DNA of 64,000 bases from WTKG01 sp963735005 (GTDB lineage Bacteria > Actinomycetota > Actinomycetes > Actinomycetales > Demequinaceae). A model generated the notes under the pieces. It searched no databases. It had not been told where the DNA came from and saw nothing but the letters and a program-made list of their open reading frames with translations. Shown here in pieces: positions 25,527 through 33,487 of the stretch. The stretch is from assembly GCA_963735005.1 (NCBI GenBank), contig CAVTJA010000003.1, positions 1 to 64,000 of the forward strand, read 5' to 3'. The position numbers were made by a program, and so were the translations under genes. The number at the start of each line of letters is the position of its first letter. The first letter of the stretch is position 1.

Positions 25527-25566
25527 GCTTTTCACCACTCGCGTTACGCTTCACCGAGGAGGAAAC

Positions 25567-26334
25567 ATGGGCATGCTCGACGGAAAGAACATCCTTGTCA
25601 CAGGGGTGCTGACTGAAGGCTCCATCGCCTTTCACGTCGCCAAGCTGTGCCAGGAGCAGGGCGCGACGGTGGTGCTCACCGGCATGGGCAAGACGCTGAA
25701 GATCACCCAGAGCATGGGGCGCAGGCTCCCGGTGGAGGCGCAGGTCGTCGAGCTCGACGTCACCAACGCCGAACAGATCGCCGGGCTCGCGGACAAGGTC
25801 AAGGAGCACGTGCCGCACCTGGACGGCGTGGTGCACTCGATCGGCTTCGCGCCGCAGTCCGTGATGGGCGGCAATTTCATGTCCGGCCAGTGGGAGGACG
25901 TCTCCACCGCCGTGCACATCTCCGCCTACTCGCTCAAGGCCCTCGCCGAGGCGACGGCGCCGCTGATGTCCCAGGGCGGGTCCATCGTCGGCCTGACGTT
26001 TGACGGCCGCTACGCGTGGCCCGTGTACGACTGGATGGGCGTCGCGAAGGCGGCGTTCGAGGCCGTGTCGCGCTACGTCGCGCGCGACCTTGGCCCGCAG
26101 GGCATCCGCTGCAACCTCGTGAGCGCCGGCCCCATCAAGACCACGGCCGCCAAGCACATTCCCGGATTCGACCAGATGGAATCCAAGTGGCACGAACGTG
26201 CGCCGCTCGGCTGGGACTCCGACGACCCCGAGCCCACGGCGCGTGCCGTGACGGCGCTACTCAGCGGCTGGTTCCCGGCGACCACCGGCGAGGTTGTGCA
26301 CGTCGACGGCGGCGTTCACGCGATGGGCCAGTAG
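25567..26334 (+). CDS. fabI: Enoyl-[ACP] reductase FabI (InhA-like)
   Basis: The 255-residue enzyme reduces enoyl-ACP with NADH. The divergent SDR cofactor motif is GVLTEGSIAFHVAK, and VHSIGFAP follows. Catalytic Tyr and Lys are spaced Y-x6-K in YDWMGVAKAAFEAVSRY, the FabI/InhA arrangement. AGPIKTTAAKHIPGF is the substrate loop. The ATG at 25567 has a strong GAGGAGGAA site. It lies 40 bases after fabG. This is the target class of isoniazid and triclosan. Confidence 0.95.
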   Translation: MGMLDGKNILVTGVLTEGSIAFHVAKLCQEQGATVVLTGMGKTLKITQSMGRRLPVEAQVVELDVTNAEQIAGLADKVKEHVPHLDGVVHSIGFAPQSVMGGNFMSGQWEDVSTAVHISAYSLKALAEATAPLMSQGGSIVGLTFDGRYAWPVYDWMGVAKAAFEAVSRYVARDLGPQGIRCNLVSAGPIKTTAAKHIPGFDQMESKWHERAPLGWDSDDPEPTARAVTALLSGWFPATTGEVVHVDGGVHAMGQ

Positions 26335-26337
26335 CCA

Positions 26338-26844
26338 ATGCGCGTGCTGGTTATTGCACGCCACGCCAAGGCCGAGGCCCACGTGTCTGGCCCCGGGGAT
26401 CACGCCCGCGCGCTCGCCCTTCAGGGTCGCGGCGACGCCAAGGTGCTCGGAGAGCAGCTCAAGGCGGCTGGCTTCATGCCCGACGTCGCGCTCGTCTCCG
26501 ACGCGAACCGCACCATGCAGACGTGGAAGCTCGCCGCGCAGGCGTGGGACGACGTCGAGGTGCGGTATCGCGAGGATCTCTACGAGACCACGGTGGGCAC
26601 CATGGTTGACGCAATCGCCGCGGCGCCCGCGGGCGCGGACAACGTGATGATCGTGGCGCATGAGCCCACGGTGTCGAGCGCGGCGACGTTTCTCGCCGGC
26701 AAGGGCTCCGCGCAGGCCGCGCTCCAGCGAGTCGCGCACGGGTTGCCCACCGGCATGGCGGCAGTCCTCGAATACGACGGCGACTGGGCGGACGTCGAGC
26801 GCGGCTCGATGCGCCTTCGCGCGATCGTGGGCCGCGGCGAGTAG
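26338..26844 (+). CDS. sixA: SixA-type histidine phosphatase
   Basis: This 168-residue protein is a small histidine-phosphatase-superfamily member. The catalytic RHA motif is in LVIARHAKAEAH, and the second catalytic His is in MIVAHEPTVS. SixA-type enzymes remove phosphate from phosphohistidine proteins or other phosphomonoesters. It starts three bases after fabI and is probably in that operon, though no functional link to fatty acid synthesis is evident. It is convergent with serB, six bases apart. Confidence 0.85.
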   Translation: MRVLVIARHAKAEAHVSGPGDHARALALQGRGDAKVLGEQLKAAGFMPDVALVSDANRTMQTWKLAAQAWDDVEVRYREDLYETTVGTMVDAIAAAPAGADNVMIVAHEPTVSSAATFLAGKGSAQAALQRVAHGLPTGMAAVLEYDGDWADVERGSMRLRAIVGRGE

Positions 26845-26850
26845 ACGCCG

Positions 26851-27486
26851 CTACTGCTGGTCGAGCACCCGCAGCACGGCGTCGAGCCGCGTGGAGTTCA
26901 CCGCAATGTCCGCGGCCTGCGCCACTACGGGCTTCGCGTTGAACGCGATGCCGAGCCCCGCCGCGGCCATCATGTCGAGGTCGTTCGCGCCGTCGCCGAT
27001 CGCGATGGTGTTCTCGATCGGGATGCCCGCCTCGGCGGCAAACTCGCGCAGCGCCTGCGCCTTCGCGGCCCGATCAATCACCGGGCCTTGGGTGCGGCCC
27101 GTCAGCTTGCTGCCCATTACCTCGAGCGAGTTCGCCCGGTAGCGCTCGATCCCGAGCGAGGCGGCCAGCGGCCCCACGATCTCGGCGAATCCGCCGCTGA
27201 CGAGCGCGGTGATCCAGCCCTCGCCGTGCAGCGTCTCGATCAGGTTCTTGGCGCCGGGGGTCAGCCGCACCTCCGCGAGCACCTCGGCAAACACCGTCGT
27301 GGGCAGGCCCTCGAGGGTCGCGACGCGCGCCGCGAGCGACTCGGCGAAGTCCAGCTCGCCGTGCATGGCAGCCTCGGTGATGCGCGCAACCTCGTCACGC
27401 GACCCTGCGCGCTCAGCGAGGAGCTCGATGACTTCGGCCGTGATGAGGGTGGAATCTACGTCGAGGACGGCAAGCCGACCGGTCAT
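26851..27486 (-). CDS. serB: Phosphoserine phosphatase
   Basis: SerB (211 aa) completes serine synthesis. The HAD nucleophile is in LDVDSTLIT, motif II is VSGGF, the Lys is in KAQALREFA and motif IV is IGDGANDLDMMAAAGLGIAF. It lacks the N-terminal ACT domains found in mycobacterial SerB2, so it should not be serine-regulated through them. The ATG overlaps the glgC stop by four bases, making an unusual glgC-serB operon. Confidence 0.93.
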   Translation of the reverse strand: MTGRLAVLDVDSTLITAEVIELLAERAGSRDEVARITEAAMHGELDFAESLAARVATLEGLPTTVFAEVLAEVRLTPGAKNLIETLHGEGWITALVSGGFAEIVGPLAASLGIERYRANSLEVMGSKLTGRTQGPVIDRAAKAQALREFAAEAGIPIENTIAIGDGANDLDMMAAAGLGIAFNAKPVVAQAADIAVNSTRLDAVLRVLDQQ

Positions 27487-28724
27487 GCTTTGACGACCGT
27501 GCCTTTGCCGACGACGGTGATGCCGGACTCGGTGATGCCGAAGCCCCGCTCCTGGTCCAGCACGGGGTCGACGCCCACCGTGGCGCCCTCCTCGATGACG
27601 ACGTTCTTGTCGATGATCGCGCGGCGGATCTCGGCGTGGCGGTTGACCGTGACGTGGTCGAGCAGCACGGAGTCAGACACCTTTGACCACGAGTGTAGGC
27701 GCACGCCGGGGGACAGCACGGAGCCGGTCACGGTCGCGCCGGACACGATGACGCCGGGGGAGACCACTGAGTCCGCGGCGTGGCCAAGCCGGCCCTCCGC
27801 CGAGTGGATGAACTTGGCGGGCGGCTCGGTGATGAGGCCCTGGTGCAACGGCCACTTCGAGTTGTAGATGTTGAAGATGGGCTCGACGGCGATGAGGTCC
27901 ATGTGAGCGTCGTAGTACGAGTCGAGCGTCCCGACGTCGCGCCAGTAGTCGCGATCGCGCTCAGTTGAGCCCGGGACCTCGTTCTCCTTGAAGTCGTAGA
28001 ACCCGCACGTGCCCTTGTCGACAAAATAGGGGACGATGTCGCCGCCCATGTCGTGCTTCGAGTGCTCGTTTTCCGCGTCCTTCGCAAGGGCGTCAAGCAA
28101 CGCATCGGCGTTCGCCACGTAGTTGCCCATGGACGCGAGCACCTCGTCGGGGCTGTCGGGCAGGCCCTGCGGGTTGTCGGGCTTCTCGAGGAAGGCCTTG
28201 ATGCGGTCCGGCTGAGCGGGGTCAACGTCAATGACCCCGAACTGGTCGGCGAGCGACTTTGGCTGGCGGATGCCAGCTACCGAGAATTCCGCGCCCGAGC
28301 GGATGTGCTTCTTGACCATCTGCCGGAAGTCCATCCGGTAGACGTGGTCCGCGCCGACGATCACCACGATGTCCGGCTTCTCGTCGTCGATGATGTTCTG
28401 GCACTGGTAGATCGCGTCCGCGCTGCCGAGGTACCAGTGCTTGCCGCGGCGCTGCTGCGCAGGCACGGGGGCCACGTAGTTGCCGAGCAGCGGGGACATG
28501 CGCCAGGTGCGCGCGATGTGGCGGTCGAGCGAGTGCGACTTGTATTGCGTCAACACGACGATGTGAAGGTAGTTGGAGTTCGCGAGATTCGACAGCGCGA
28601 AGTCCACCAGCCGGTAGGTGCCCGCGAACGGCACGGCGGGCTTGGCGCGCGAATTTGTCAGCGGCATCAACCGCTTCCCTTCGCCGCCGGCGAGGACGAT
28701 GGCAAGTACGGAGAGTCGGCTCAT
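27483..28724 (-). CDS. glgC: Glucose-1-phosphate adenylyltransferase
   Basis: GlgC (413 aa) makes ADP-glucose for glycogen. The nucleotidyltransferase region has LAGGEGKRLMPLTNSRAKPA and VDFALSNLANS. GADHVYRMDFRQM is the catalytic region. A left-handed beta-helix domain occupies the last 130 residues. It is divergent from glgA, as Rv1213/Rv1212c are in mycobacteria. A TAGGCT hexamer ends six bases before the ATG, suggesting a leaderless message. Confidence 0.96.
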   Translation of the reverse strand: MSRLSVLAIVLAGGEGKRLMPLTNSRAKPAVPFAGTYRLVDFALSNLANSNYLHIVVLTQYKSHSLDRHIARTWRMSPLLGNYVAPVPAQQRRGKHWYLGSADAIYQCQNIIDDEKPDIVVIVGADHVYRMDFRQMVKKHIRSGAEFSVAGIRQPKSLADQFGVIDVDPAQPDRIKAFLEKPDNPQGLPDSPDEVLASMGNYVANADALLDALAKDAENEHSKHDMGGDIVPYFVDKGTCGFYDFKENEVPGSTERDRDYWRDVGTLDSYYDAHMDLIAVEPIFNIYNSKWPLHQGLITEPPAKFIHSAEGRLGHAADSVVSPGVIVSGATVTGSVLSPGVRLHSWSKVSDSVLLDHVTVNRHAEIRRAIIDKNVVIEEGATVGVDPVLDQERGFGITESGITVVGKGTVVKA

Positions 28725-28730
28725 GGCCCC

Positions 28731-28736
28731 AGCCTA
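28731..28736 (-). promoter_or_regulatory. -10 hexamer TAGGCT, leaderless glgC promoter
   Basis: On the minus strand TAGGCT is followed by six bases (GGGGCC) and then the glgC ATG. Confidence 0.5.
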
Positions 28737-28799
28737 GCGGCGCTGCCAAGCGTGCGGCCGGGTCAGGGCGGCGCGCCCCGCTTCGCGGGGGACCCGCGC

Positions 28800-28805
28800 T
28801 AGGTT
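28800..28805 (+). promoter_or_regulatory. -10 hexamer TAGGTT before glgA
   Basis: TAGGTT ends six bases before the glgA ATG. The intervening GGAGGC looks like a ribosome-binding site but is only one base from the ATG, too close to act as one, so a leaderless start is likely. Confidence 0.45.
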
Positions 28806-28811
28806 GGAGGC

Positions 28812-30011
28812 ATGCGAGCAGACATCCTCACGCGCGAATACCCGCCCCACGTGTACGGCGGCGCCGGCGTCCACGTGGCCGAGCTTGCCAAGGTGTTGCG
28901 AGACCTCATCGAGGTCGAGGTGCGGTGCTTTGACGGGCCACGGGACGACGCAGGGGTCACCGGCTACGCCGCCGCGCCCACGGGGGACCCGGCTTTGGAC
29001 GTGATGGCCACCAACTTGCCCATGGCTTCGGACTGCGCCGGAGCAGACATCGTCCACAGCCACACCTGGTACGCCAACATGGCGGGGCACCTTGCGTCGC
29101 TGCAGCATGGCGTGCCGCACGTGATCAGCGCGCACTCGCTCGAGCCGCTTCGGCCATGGAAGGCCGAGCAGCTTGGCGGCGGCTACCGCGTGTCGAGCTG
29201 GATCGAGAAGACGGCCTACGAGGCCGCTGGCGGCATCATCGCCGTGTCCCATGGCATGCGCGCCGACGTGTTGCGGTGCTACCCGGACGTCGACCCAGCA
29301 CGCGTGCACGTGGTCCACAACGGCATCGATGCCGACGCCTGGGCCCCGCCAGCTGCGGACGCGAAGGCCGCGGCGGCCGCGACCGTCGACGGCTTTGGCA
29401 TTGACGCGACCCGCCCCGCGATCGTGTTCGTGGGCAGGATCACCCGTCAGAAGGGCCTGCCGTACTTCCTCAAGGCCGTCGAGCGGCTGCCCGAGGACGT
29501 CCAAGTGGTGCTGTGCGCCGGCGCGCCCGACACCAAGGAGATCGCCGCCGAGGTGTCCGGGGCGGTGGCCACGCTGCAGGAGAAGCGCAGCGGCGTCGTA
29601 TGGATCGAGAAAATGCTGCCGCGCGACGAGCTCGTGGCCGTGCTCGACGTATGCACGGCGTTCGTGTGCCCAAGCGTCTACGAGCCCCTCGGCATCGTGA
29701 ACCTCGAGGCGATGGCCGTCGGCCTGCCGGTGGTCGCAACGGCCACCGGCGGCATCCCGGAGGTCGTCGACGACGGCGTCACCGGGACGCTCGTCCCCAT
29801 CGAGCAAATGGACGACGGCACGGGCACCCCGCTCGACGAGGAGAAGTTCGTGGGCGATATGGCGGCGGCGCTCACCAACATGGTTGCGGACCGCGACCGG
29901 GCGAAGGCGATGGGCGCGGCGGGGATGGCAAGGGCCCGGGAGCACTTTTCGTGGCGCACGATCGGCGCGCGCACGGTGGACGTCTACAAGGCCGTGCTCG
30001 ACGCCTCGTAG
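28812..30011 (+). CDS. glgA: GT4-family glycogen synthase / maltose-1-phosphate synthase
   Basis: The 399-residue glycosyltransferase has the GT4 (not GT5) layout. The N-terminus is ILTREYPPHVYGGAGVHVAEL; the donor site includes FVGRITRQKGLPYFL and the acidic EPLGIVNLEAMA motif. In mycobacteria the equivalent enzyme (GlgM, Rv1212c) transfers glucose from ADP-glucose to glucose-1-phosphate to make maltose-1-phosphate, while older annotation calls it glycogen synthase. Divergent glgC supplies the donor. Which acceptor is used here is not decided by sequence. Confidence 0.92.
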   Translation: MRADILTREYPPHVYGGAGVHVAELAKVLRDLIEVEVRCFDGPRDDAGVTGYAAAPTGDPALDVMATNLPMASDCAGADIVHSHTWYANMAGHLASLQHGVPHVISAHSLEPLRPWKAEQLGGGYRVSSWIEKTAYEAAGGIIAVSHGMRADVLRCYPDVDPARVHVVHNGIDADAWAPPAADAKAAAAATVDGFGIDATRPAIVFVGRITRQKGLPYFLKAVERLPEDVQVVLCAGAPDTKEIAAEVSGAVATLQEKRSGVVWIEKMLPRDELVAVLDVCTAFVCPSVYEPLGIVNLEAMAVGLPVVATATGGIPEVVDDGVTGTLVPIEQMDDGTGTPLDEEKFVGDMAAALTNMVADRDRAKAMGAAGMARAREHFSWRTIGARTVDVYKAVLDAS

Positions 30012-30037
30012 TCGCAGGACCACCCGGCGCGAGCGAC

Positions 30038-30043
30038 TAGGCT
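30038..30043 (+). promoter_or_regulatory. -10 hexamer TAGGCT, leaderless promoter
   Basis: TAGGCT is followed by CGGACC and the ATG at 30050, with no ribosome-binding site. Confidence 0.5.
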
Positions 30044-30049
30044 CGGACC

Positions 30050-30844
30050 ATGACCGAAGTGTTGCGCGTAGAAGGCGCCTCGGTGGTTCGCGGCGGCAAC
30101 GAAGTGCTCCGCGACATCACGTGGGTGGCAAACGAGGGCGAGCGGTGGGCCGTGCTGGGCCCCAACGGGGCCGGCAAGACCACCCTGCTGTCGCTCATCG
30201 CCGCGCGCACCAACCCGTCCCAGGGAACCGTGACCGTCCTTGGCGAGCCGCTTACCGAGACGTCCGTGCGCGAACTGCGCGTGCGGGTCGGCATTTCGTC
30301 GGATGCCGTGGCGTCGCGCATCGCGGGCAACGAGCTTGTGCGCGACGTCGTCTTGACGGCCGCGTTTGGCGTCACGTCCCGCCAGCAGGAGGACTACGCG
30401 CACGCGGACATCGAGCGCGCGGGGGACTTGCTCGCGGCGTTCGGGCTGCAGGCGTTCGCGAACCGCGAGTACGCGACGCTGTCCGAGGGCGAGCGCAAGC
30501 GGGTGCAGATCGCGCGCTCGCTGATGACGGACCCCGAGCTGCTGCTGCTCGACGAACCCGGCGCGGGGCTTGACCTGTCCGGCCGGGAGGAGTTGCTGGC
30601 GGCGCTCACGGAACTCGCGCTGGACCCGGACGCTCCCGTGATGGTGCTTGTCACGCACCACGTCGAGGAGATCCCCGAGGGCTTCACTCACGCGCTCATT
30701 ATGCGCGACGGCGCGGTGGCCGCGGCGGGCGCGATCGCCGACGTCCTCACGGACCAGAACCTCACCGCCATCTACGGCGTACCGCTGACCGTCGAGCGCG
30801 ATGCCGGCCGCTGGATCGCCCGCAAGGCGCGCGCCGGCCGCTAG
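30050..30844 (+). CDS. Single ABC transporter ATP-binding protein
   Basis: This 264-residue ABC ATPase has Walker A GPNGAGKTT, the signature LSEGERKRVQIARSL and Walker B LLLLDEPGAGLDLSGREEL, and the switch His in VTHHVEEIPEGFTHAL. No permease gene is next to it. The sequence resembles ModF/YlmA-like soluble ABC ATPases found alone in actinobacteria. Its partner and substrate are unknown. It sits between glgA and nfeD, each apparently with its own promoter. Confidence 0.85.
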   Translation: MTEVLRVEGASVVRGGNEVLRDITWVANEGERWAVLGPNGAGKTTLLSLIAARTNPSQGTVTVLGEPLTETSVRELRVRVGISSDAVASRIAGNELVRDVVLTAAFGVTSRQQEDYAHADIERAGDLLAAFGLQAFANREYATLSEGERKRVQIARSLMTDPELLLLDEPGAGLDLSGREELLAALTELALDPDAPVMVLVTHHVEEIPEGFTHALIMRDGAVAAAGAIADVLTDQNLTAIYGVPLTVERDAGRWIARKARAGR

Positions 30845-30858
30845 TCCGGCACGATTTC

Positions 30859-30882
30859 GGGGTCATCCCCAGGGGGTCATCC
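30859..30882. repeat. Tandem direct repeat GGGGTCATCC before nfeD
   Basis: GGGGTCATCC occurs at 30859-30868 and again at 30873-30882, 14 bases start to start, about 35 bases before the nfeD -10 at 30916. Spaced direct repeats in this place suggest a response-regulator site. No regulator can be named. Confidence 0.4.
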
Positions 30883-30915
30883 TCCAGATGGACGACGCGG
30901 CGAGCGCCCGCGCCC

Positions 30916-30921
30916 TAGGAT
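30916..30921 (+). promoter_or_regulatory. -10 hexamer TAGGAT of the nfeD-SPFH transcript
   Basis: TAGGAT lies 29 bases before the nfeD ATG. The leader carries a good GGAGG at 30940-30944. Confidence 0.5.
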
Positions 30922-30950
30922 GAAAAGCATCTGATCATAGGAGGCTGGAC

Positions 30951-31382
30951 ATGCAGGCGATGTGGTGGTTTGTGGGTGCTCTCGTGCTGGGAATTGCCGA
31001 GATCTTCACCCTCGACTTGACCCTCTTGATGCTCGCGGGCGGTGCCCTGGGCGGCGGCCTCGCGGCTGCGGTGTTTGACGCACCGCTGTGGTTGAGCGCG
31101 GTTGTCGCGCTGATTGTGTCCATGCTGCTCCTGTTCGCGCTGCGGCCGTGGCTGCTGCGCTCGCTCAAGCAGCGCACGACCCTTGTCGAGACGAACGCCG
31201 CGGCGCTTGTCGGCAAGCTCGCGAAGACGCTGACGGCGGTCACCGAGGACAAGGGCCGCGTCAAGCTCAACGGCGAGGTGTGGTCGGCCCGCACTGAGGA
31301 TGACGCCGCGGAAATCGCGGAAGGCGCGGAAGTCATCGTGCTACGCATCGAGGGCGCCAAGGCAGTGGTGGCGGCCAAGTAG
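30951..31382 (+). CDS. NfeD family membrane protein
   Basis: The 143-residue protein has two to three membrane segments (WWFVGALVLGIAEIFTLDLTL; LSAVVALIVSMLLLFALRP) and a C-terminal OB-fold domain (ALVGKLAKTLTAVTEDKGRV to the end), the short NfeD1b form without a protease. NfeD proteins occur with SPFH/stomatin partners, and an SPFH gene follows 48 bases later. The pair is associated with membrane microdomains. A GGAGG site precedes the ATG. Confidence 0.92.
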   Translation: MQAMWWFVGALVLGIAEIFTLDLTLLMLAGGALGGGLAAAVFDAPLWLSAVVALIVSMLLLFALRPWLLRSLKQRTTLVETNAAALVGKLAKTLTAVTEDKGRVKLNGEVWSARTEDDAAEIAEGAEVIVLRIEGAKAVVAAK

Positions 31383-31430
31383 GCGCGCCTCGCTCTTTCA
31401 GGATTCACAACAACAGATAGGGACGAAGAC

Positions 31431-32489
31431 ATGAACCCCGCAGTTGCAACAGTTGTCGCGATACTCGCGATTTTCATCATCATCTTCATCGCGCGCCTGA
31501 TCCGCGTGGTGAAGCAGTCCACCGCACTTATCGTCGAGCGACTTGGCCGCTATTCGCGGACCCTCGACGCGGGCCTGCACTTCCTTGCCCCGTTCGTGGA
31601 CCGCGTGCGCGCCGGCGTTGACCTGCGCGAGCAGGTCGTGTCGTTCGCCCCGCAGTCGGTCATCACGTCCGACAACCTGGTGGTGGAGATCGACACGGTC
31701 ATCTACTTCCAGGTCACGCACCCGCGCGACGCCGTGTACGAGATCGCCAACTACATCGTGGGTGTCGAGCAGCTCACCGTCACCACGCTTCGTAACGTGG
31801 TCGGCACCATGGACCTCGAGCAGACGCTAACGAGCCGCGACCAGATCAACGGCCAGTTGCGCGGCGTCCTCGACGAGGCGACCGGCAAGTGGGGCCTGCG
31901 CGTCAACCGCGTCGAGCTCAAGTCCATCGAGCCGCCGCTGTCCATCAAGGACTCGATGGAGAAGCAGATGCGTGCAGAGCGTGACCGTCGTGCCGCGATT
32001 CTGACGGCCGAGGGTGTCAAGCAGTCCGCGATCCTGACCGCCGAGGGTAACAAGCAGTCCGCCATCCTCAAGGCCGAGGGTTCGGCGCAGGCAAAGATCC
32101 TCGAAGCCGAGGGTGAGGCAAGCGCCATTCTCCAGGTGTTCGACGCCATCCACGAGGGCGATGCCGACAGCAAGCTGCTCGCGTACCAGTACCTGCAGAT
32201 GCTGCCGGAGATCGCCAGCTCTGAGTCGAGCAAGGTGTGGTTCGTGCCCACCGAGTTCACGGGCGCGCTCAAGGCGATCTCGGCCGGCTTCGGCCAGGTC
32301 GAGGACCCGAAGCCGCTCGGCCGTGGCAGCGCGCGCAAGACGCCGACCAAGCGCACCAGCGCCCTGGGCGACTCGGCCAAGGCGCTCGCCGAGGCCAAGA
32401 AGCAGGTTGCCGACGCCACGTCTGACGCCAACGCGTCAGGCACGGCGAGCGGCCGGCCGTTCGACCCCGAGGTCGAGAAGGGCCAGTAG
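31431..32489 (+). CDS. SPFH/Band 7 domain protein (stomatin/QmcA-like)
   Basis: The 352-residue protein has an N-terminal membrane anchor (VATVVAILAIFIIIFIARLI), an SPFH domain (TALIVERLGRYSRTLDAGLH ... VVTTLRNVVGTMDLEQTL), and a helical region with repeated AILTAEGxKQSAIL units near residues 185-225, typical of the oligomerising coiled coil. The tail is Lys/Ala/Thr-rich. Such proteins form large membrane-bound rings that organise membrane domains. The upstream nfeD gene is the usual partner. Confidence 0.93.
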   Translation: MNPAVATVVAILAIFIIIFIARLIRVVKQSTALIVERLGRYSRTLDAGLHFLAPFVDRVRAGVDLREQVVSFAPQSVITSDNLVVEIDTVIYFQVTHPRDAVYEIANYIVGVEQLTVTTLRNVVGTMDLEQTLTSRDQINGQLRGVLDEATGKWGLRVNRVELKSIEPPLSIKDSMEKQMRAERDRRAAILTAEGVKQSAILTAEGNKQSAILKAEGSAQAKILEAEGEASAILQVFDAIHEGDADSKLLAYQYLQMLPEIASSESSKVWFVPTEFTGALKAISAGFGQVEDPKPLGRGSARKTPTKRTSALGDSAKALAEAKKQVADATSDANASGTASGRPFDPEVEKGQ

Positions 32490-32506
32490 CCACTCACGCC
32501 GTCGAT

Positions 32507-32544
32507 CACGCGGCCGCGGTTCCTCCGGGAGCCGCGGCCGCGTG
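32507..32544 (+). terminator. Strong GC hairpin after the SPFH gene (no U-tract)
   Basis: Thirteen-base perfect arms CACGCGGCCGCGG and CCGCGGCCGCGTG flank a 12-base loop. There is no T-run after it, so it may act as a GC-rich actinobacterial terminator or as an RNA-end stabiliser. It lies 18 bases after the SPFH stop and 30 bases before the next start. Confidence 0.6.
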
Positions 32545-32573
32545 CGTTGCGTGGCGGTGGCACACTTGTGCGC

Positions 32574-33383
32574 ATGACGACCGCGCCGCTGTCTCAGGCG
32601 CCCGTCGCCGAGCTTGCCGACTACCGCGAGCTCACGGACGTCGCGCTGCGCGTCAAGTTCGAGCCCGAGCGCGGGCTGTACATCGCCGAGGGCGCCAAGG
32701 TGATCGAGCGCGCGGTGGCCGCGGGGCACCGTCCCCGCTCATTCCTCGTATCTGACCGCAAGTTAGATACGATCGCCGACGCGATGGCCGCCTTTCCCGG
32801 AGCGGTCGCGTACGTCGGTACGGAGGCGGAGCTCGAGGCGGTCGCGGGCTTCCACGTGCACCGCGGCGCACTGGCCGCGATGAATCGCCCGGAGCTGCCC
32901 GCCATCGCGAACGTGCTCGCGGGCGCGCGCCGGGTGGCCGTGATCGAGGACGTCATGAGCCACACCAACGTGGGCGCGATCTTTCGCAGCGCGGCCGCGG
33001 TGGGGGTGGACGCGGTGCTCATCAGCCCGCGCTGCGCGGACCCGCTTTACCGGCGCTCCGTGCGCGTGTCGATGGGGACGGTTTTCCAGGTTCCATGGAC
33101 GCGGCTCGAGCCGTGGCCCGGCGGGCTTGACCTGCTGCGCGAGGCGGGCTTCACCGTGGCGGCCCTTGCGCTGACGGACGATGCGGTGTCGCTCGCGGAC
33201 ATCGAGGCTTCGCCGCCCGAGCGGCTCGCGTGGCTGCTCGGCACGGAGGGGGAGGGCCTGACGCACGGCGCGATCGCCTCCGCCGACGTGGTGGTCAAGA
33301 TACCCATGGCTGGCGGGGTCGACTCGCTCAACGTCGCCGCGGCCAGCGCCGTGGCGTTCTGGGCCTCGCGCCCGCGCCCGTAG
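32574..33383 (+). CDS. TrmH/SpoU family RNA 2'-O-methyltransferase
   Basis: This 269-residue enzyme has an N-terminal substrate-binding region (LYIAEGAKVIERAVAAGH) and a SPOUT methyltransferase domain with the three family motifs: SHTNVGAIFRSAAAVGVDAV, LLGTEGEGLTHGAI and IPMAGGVDSLNVAAASAVAFW. It methylates rRNA or tRNA riboses; the site cannot be named. The ATG at 32574 follows a CACACT hexamer by seven bases and may be leaderless. Confidence 0.92.
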   Translation: MTTAPLSQAPVAELADYRELTDVALRVKFEPERGLYIAEGAKVIERAVAAGHRPRSFLVSDRKLDTIADAMAAFPGAVAYVGTEAELEAVAGFHVHRGALAAMNRPELPAIANVLAGARRVAVIEDVMSHTNVGAIFRSAAAVGVDAVLISPRCADPLYRRSVRVSMGTVFQVPWTRLEPWPGGLDLLREAGFTVAALALTDDAVSLADIEASPPERLAWLLGTEGEGLTHGAIASADVVVKIPMAGGVDSLNVAAASAVAFWASRPRP

Positions 33384-33456
33384 CTCGCGCGGACGCCCGG
33401 CCCGGCTACCGCGCCCCGAAAATCTGATGTCCCCATGTCGGGGATCCATGCGATAA

Positions 33457-33472
33457 TCGAACATACGTTCGA
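33457..33472. promoter_or_regulatory. LexA (SOS) box TCGAACATACGTTCGA
   Basis: The 16-bp site is a perfect match to the actinobacterial LexA palindrome TCGAAC-N4-GTTCGA. It ends 15 bases before the imuA' ATG and overlaps by one base a GATAAT -10 at 33452-33457, so LexA binding would block transcription. It places the imuA'-imuB-dnaE2 cassette under DNA-damage control. Confidence 0.93.
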
Positions 33473-33487
33473 ACGCTTGGAGTAGCG

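Noticed and set aside
30009..30039. Hairpin TAGTCGC/GCGACTA after glgA as a terminator
   Set aside because: The arms are seven bases with a 17-base loop and no U-tract, and the right arm overlaps a good -10 hexamer.
33430..33445. TCCCC/GGGGA small inverted repeat before the LexA box
   Set aside because: Five-base arms in a GC-rich genome are expected by chance, and no T-run follows.
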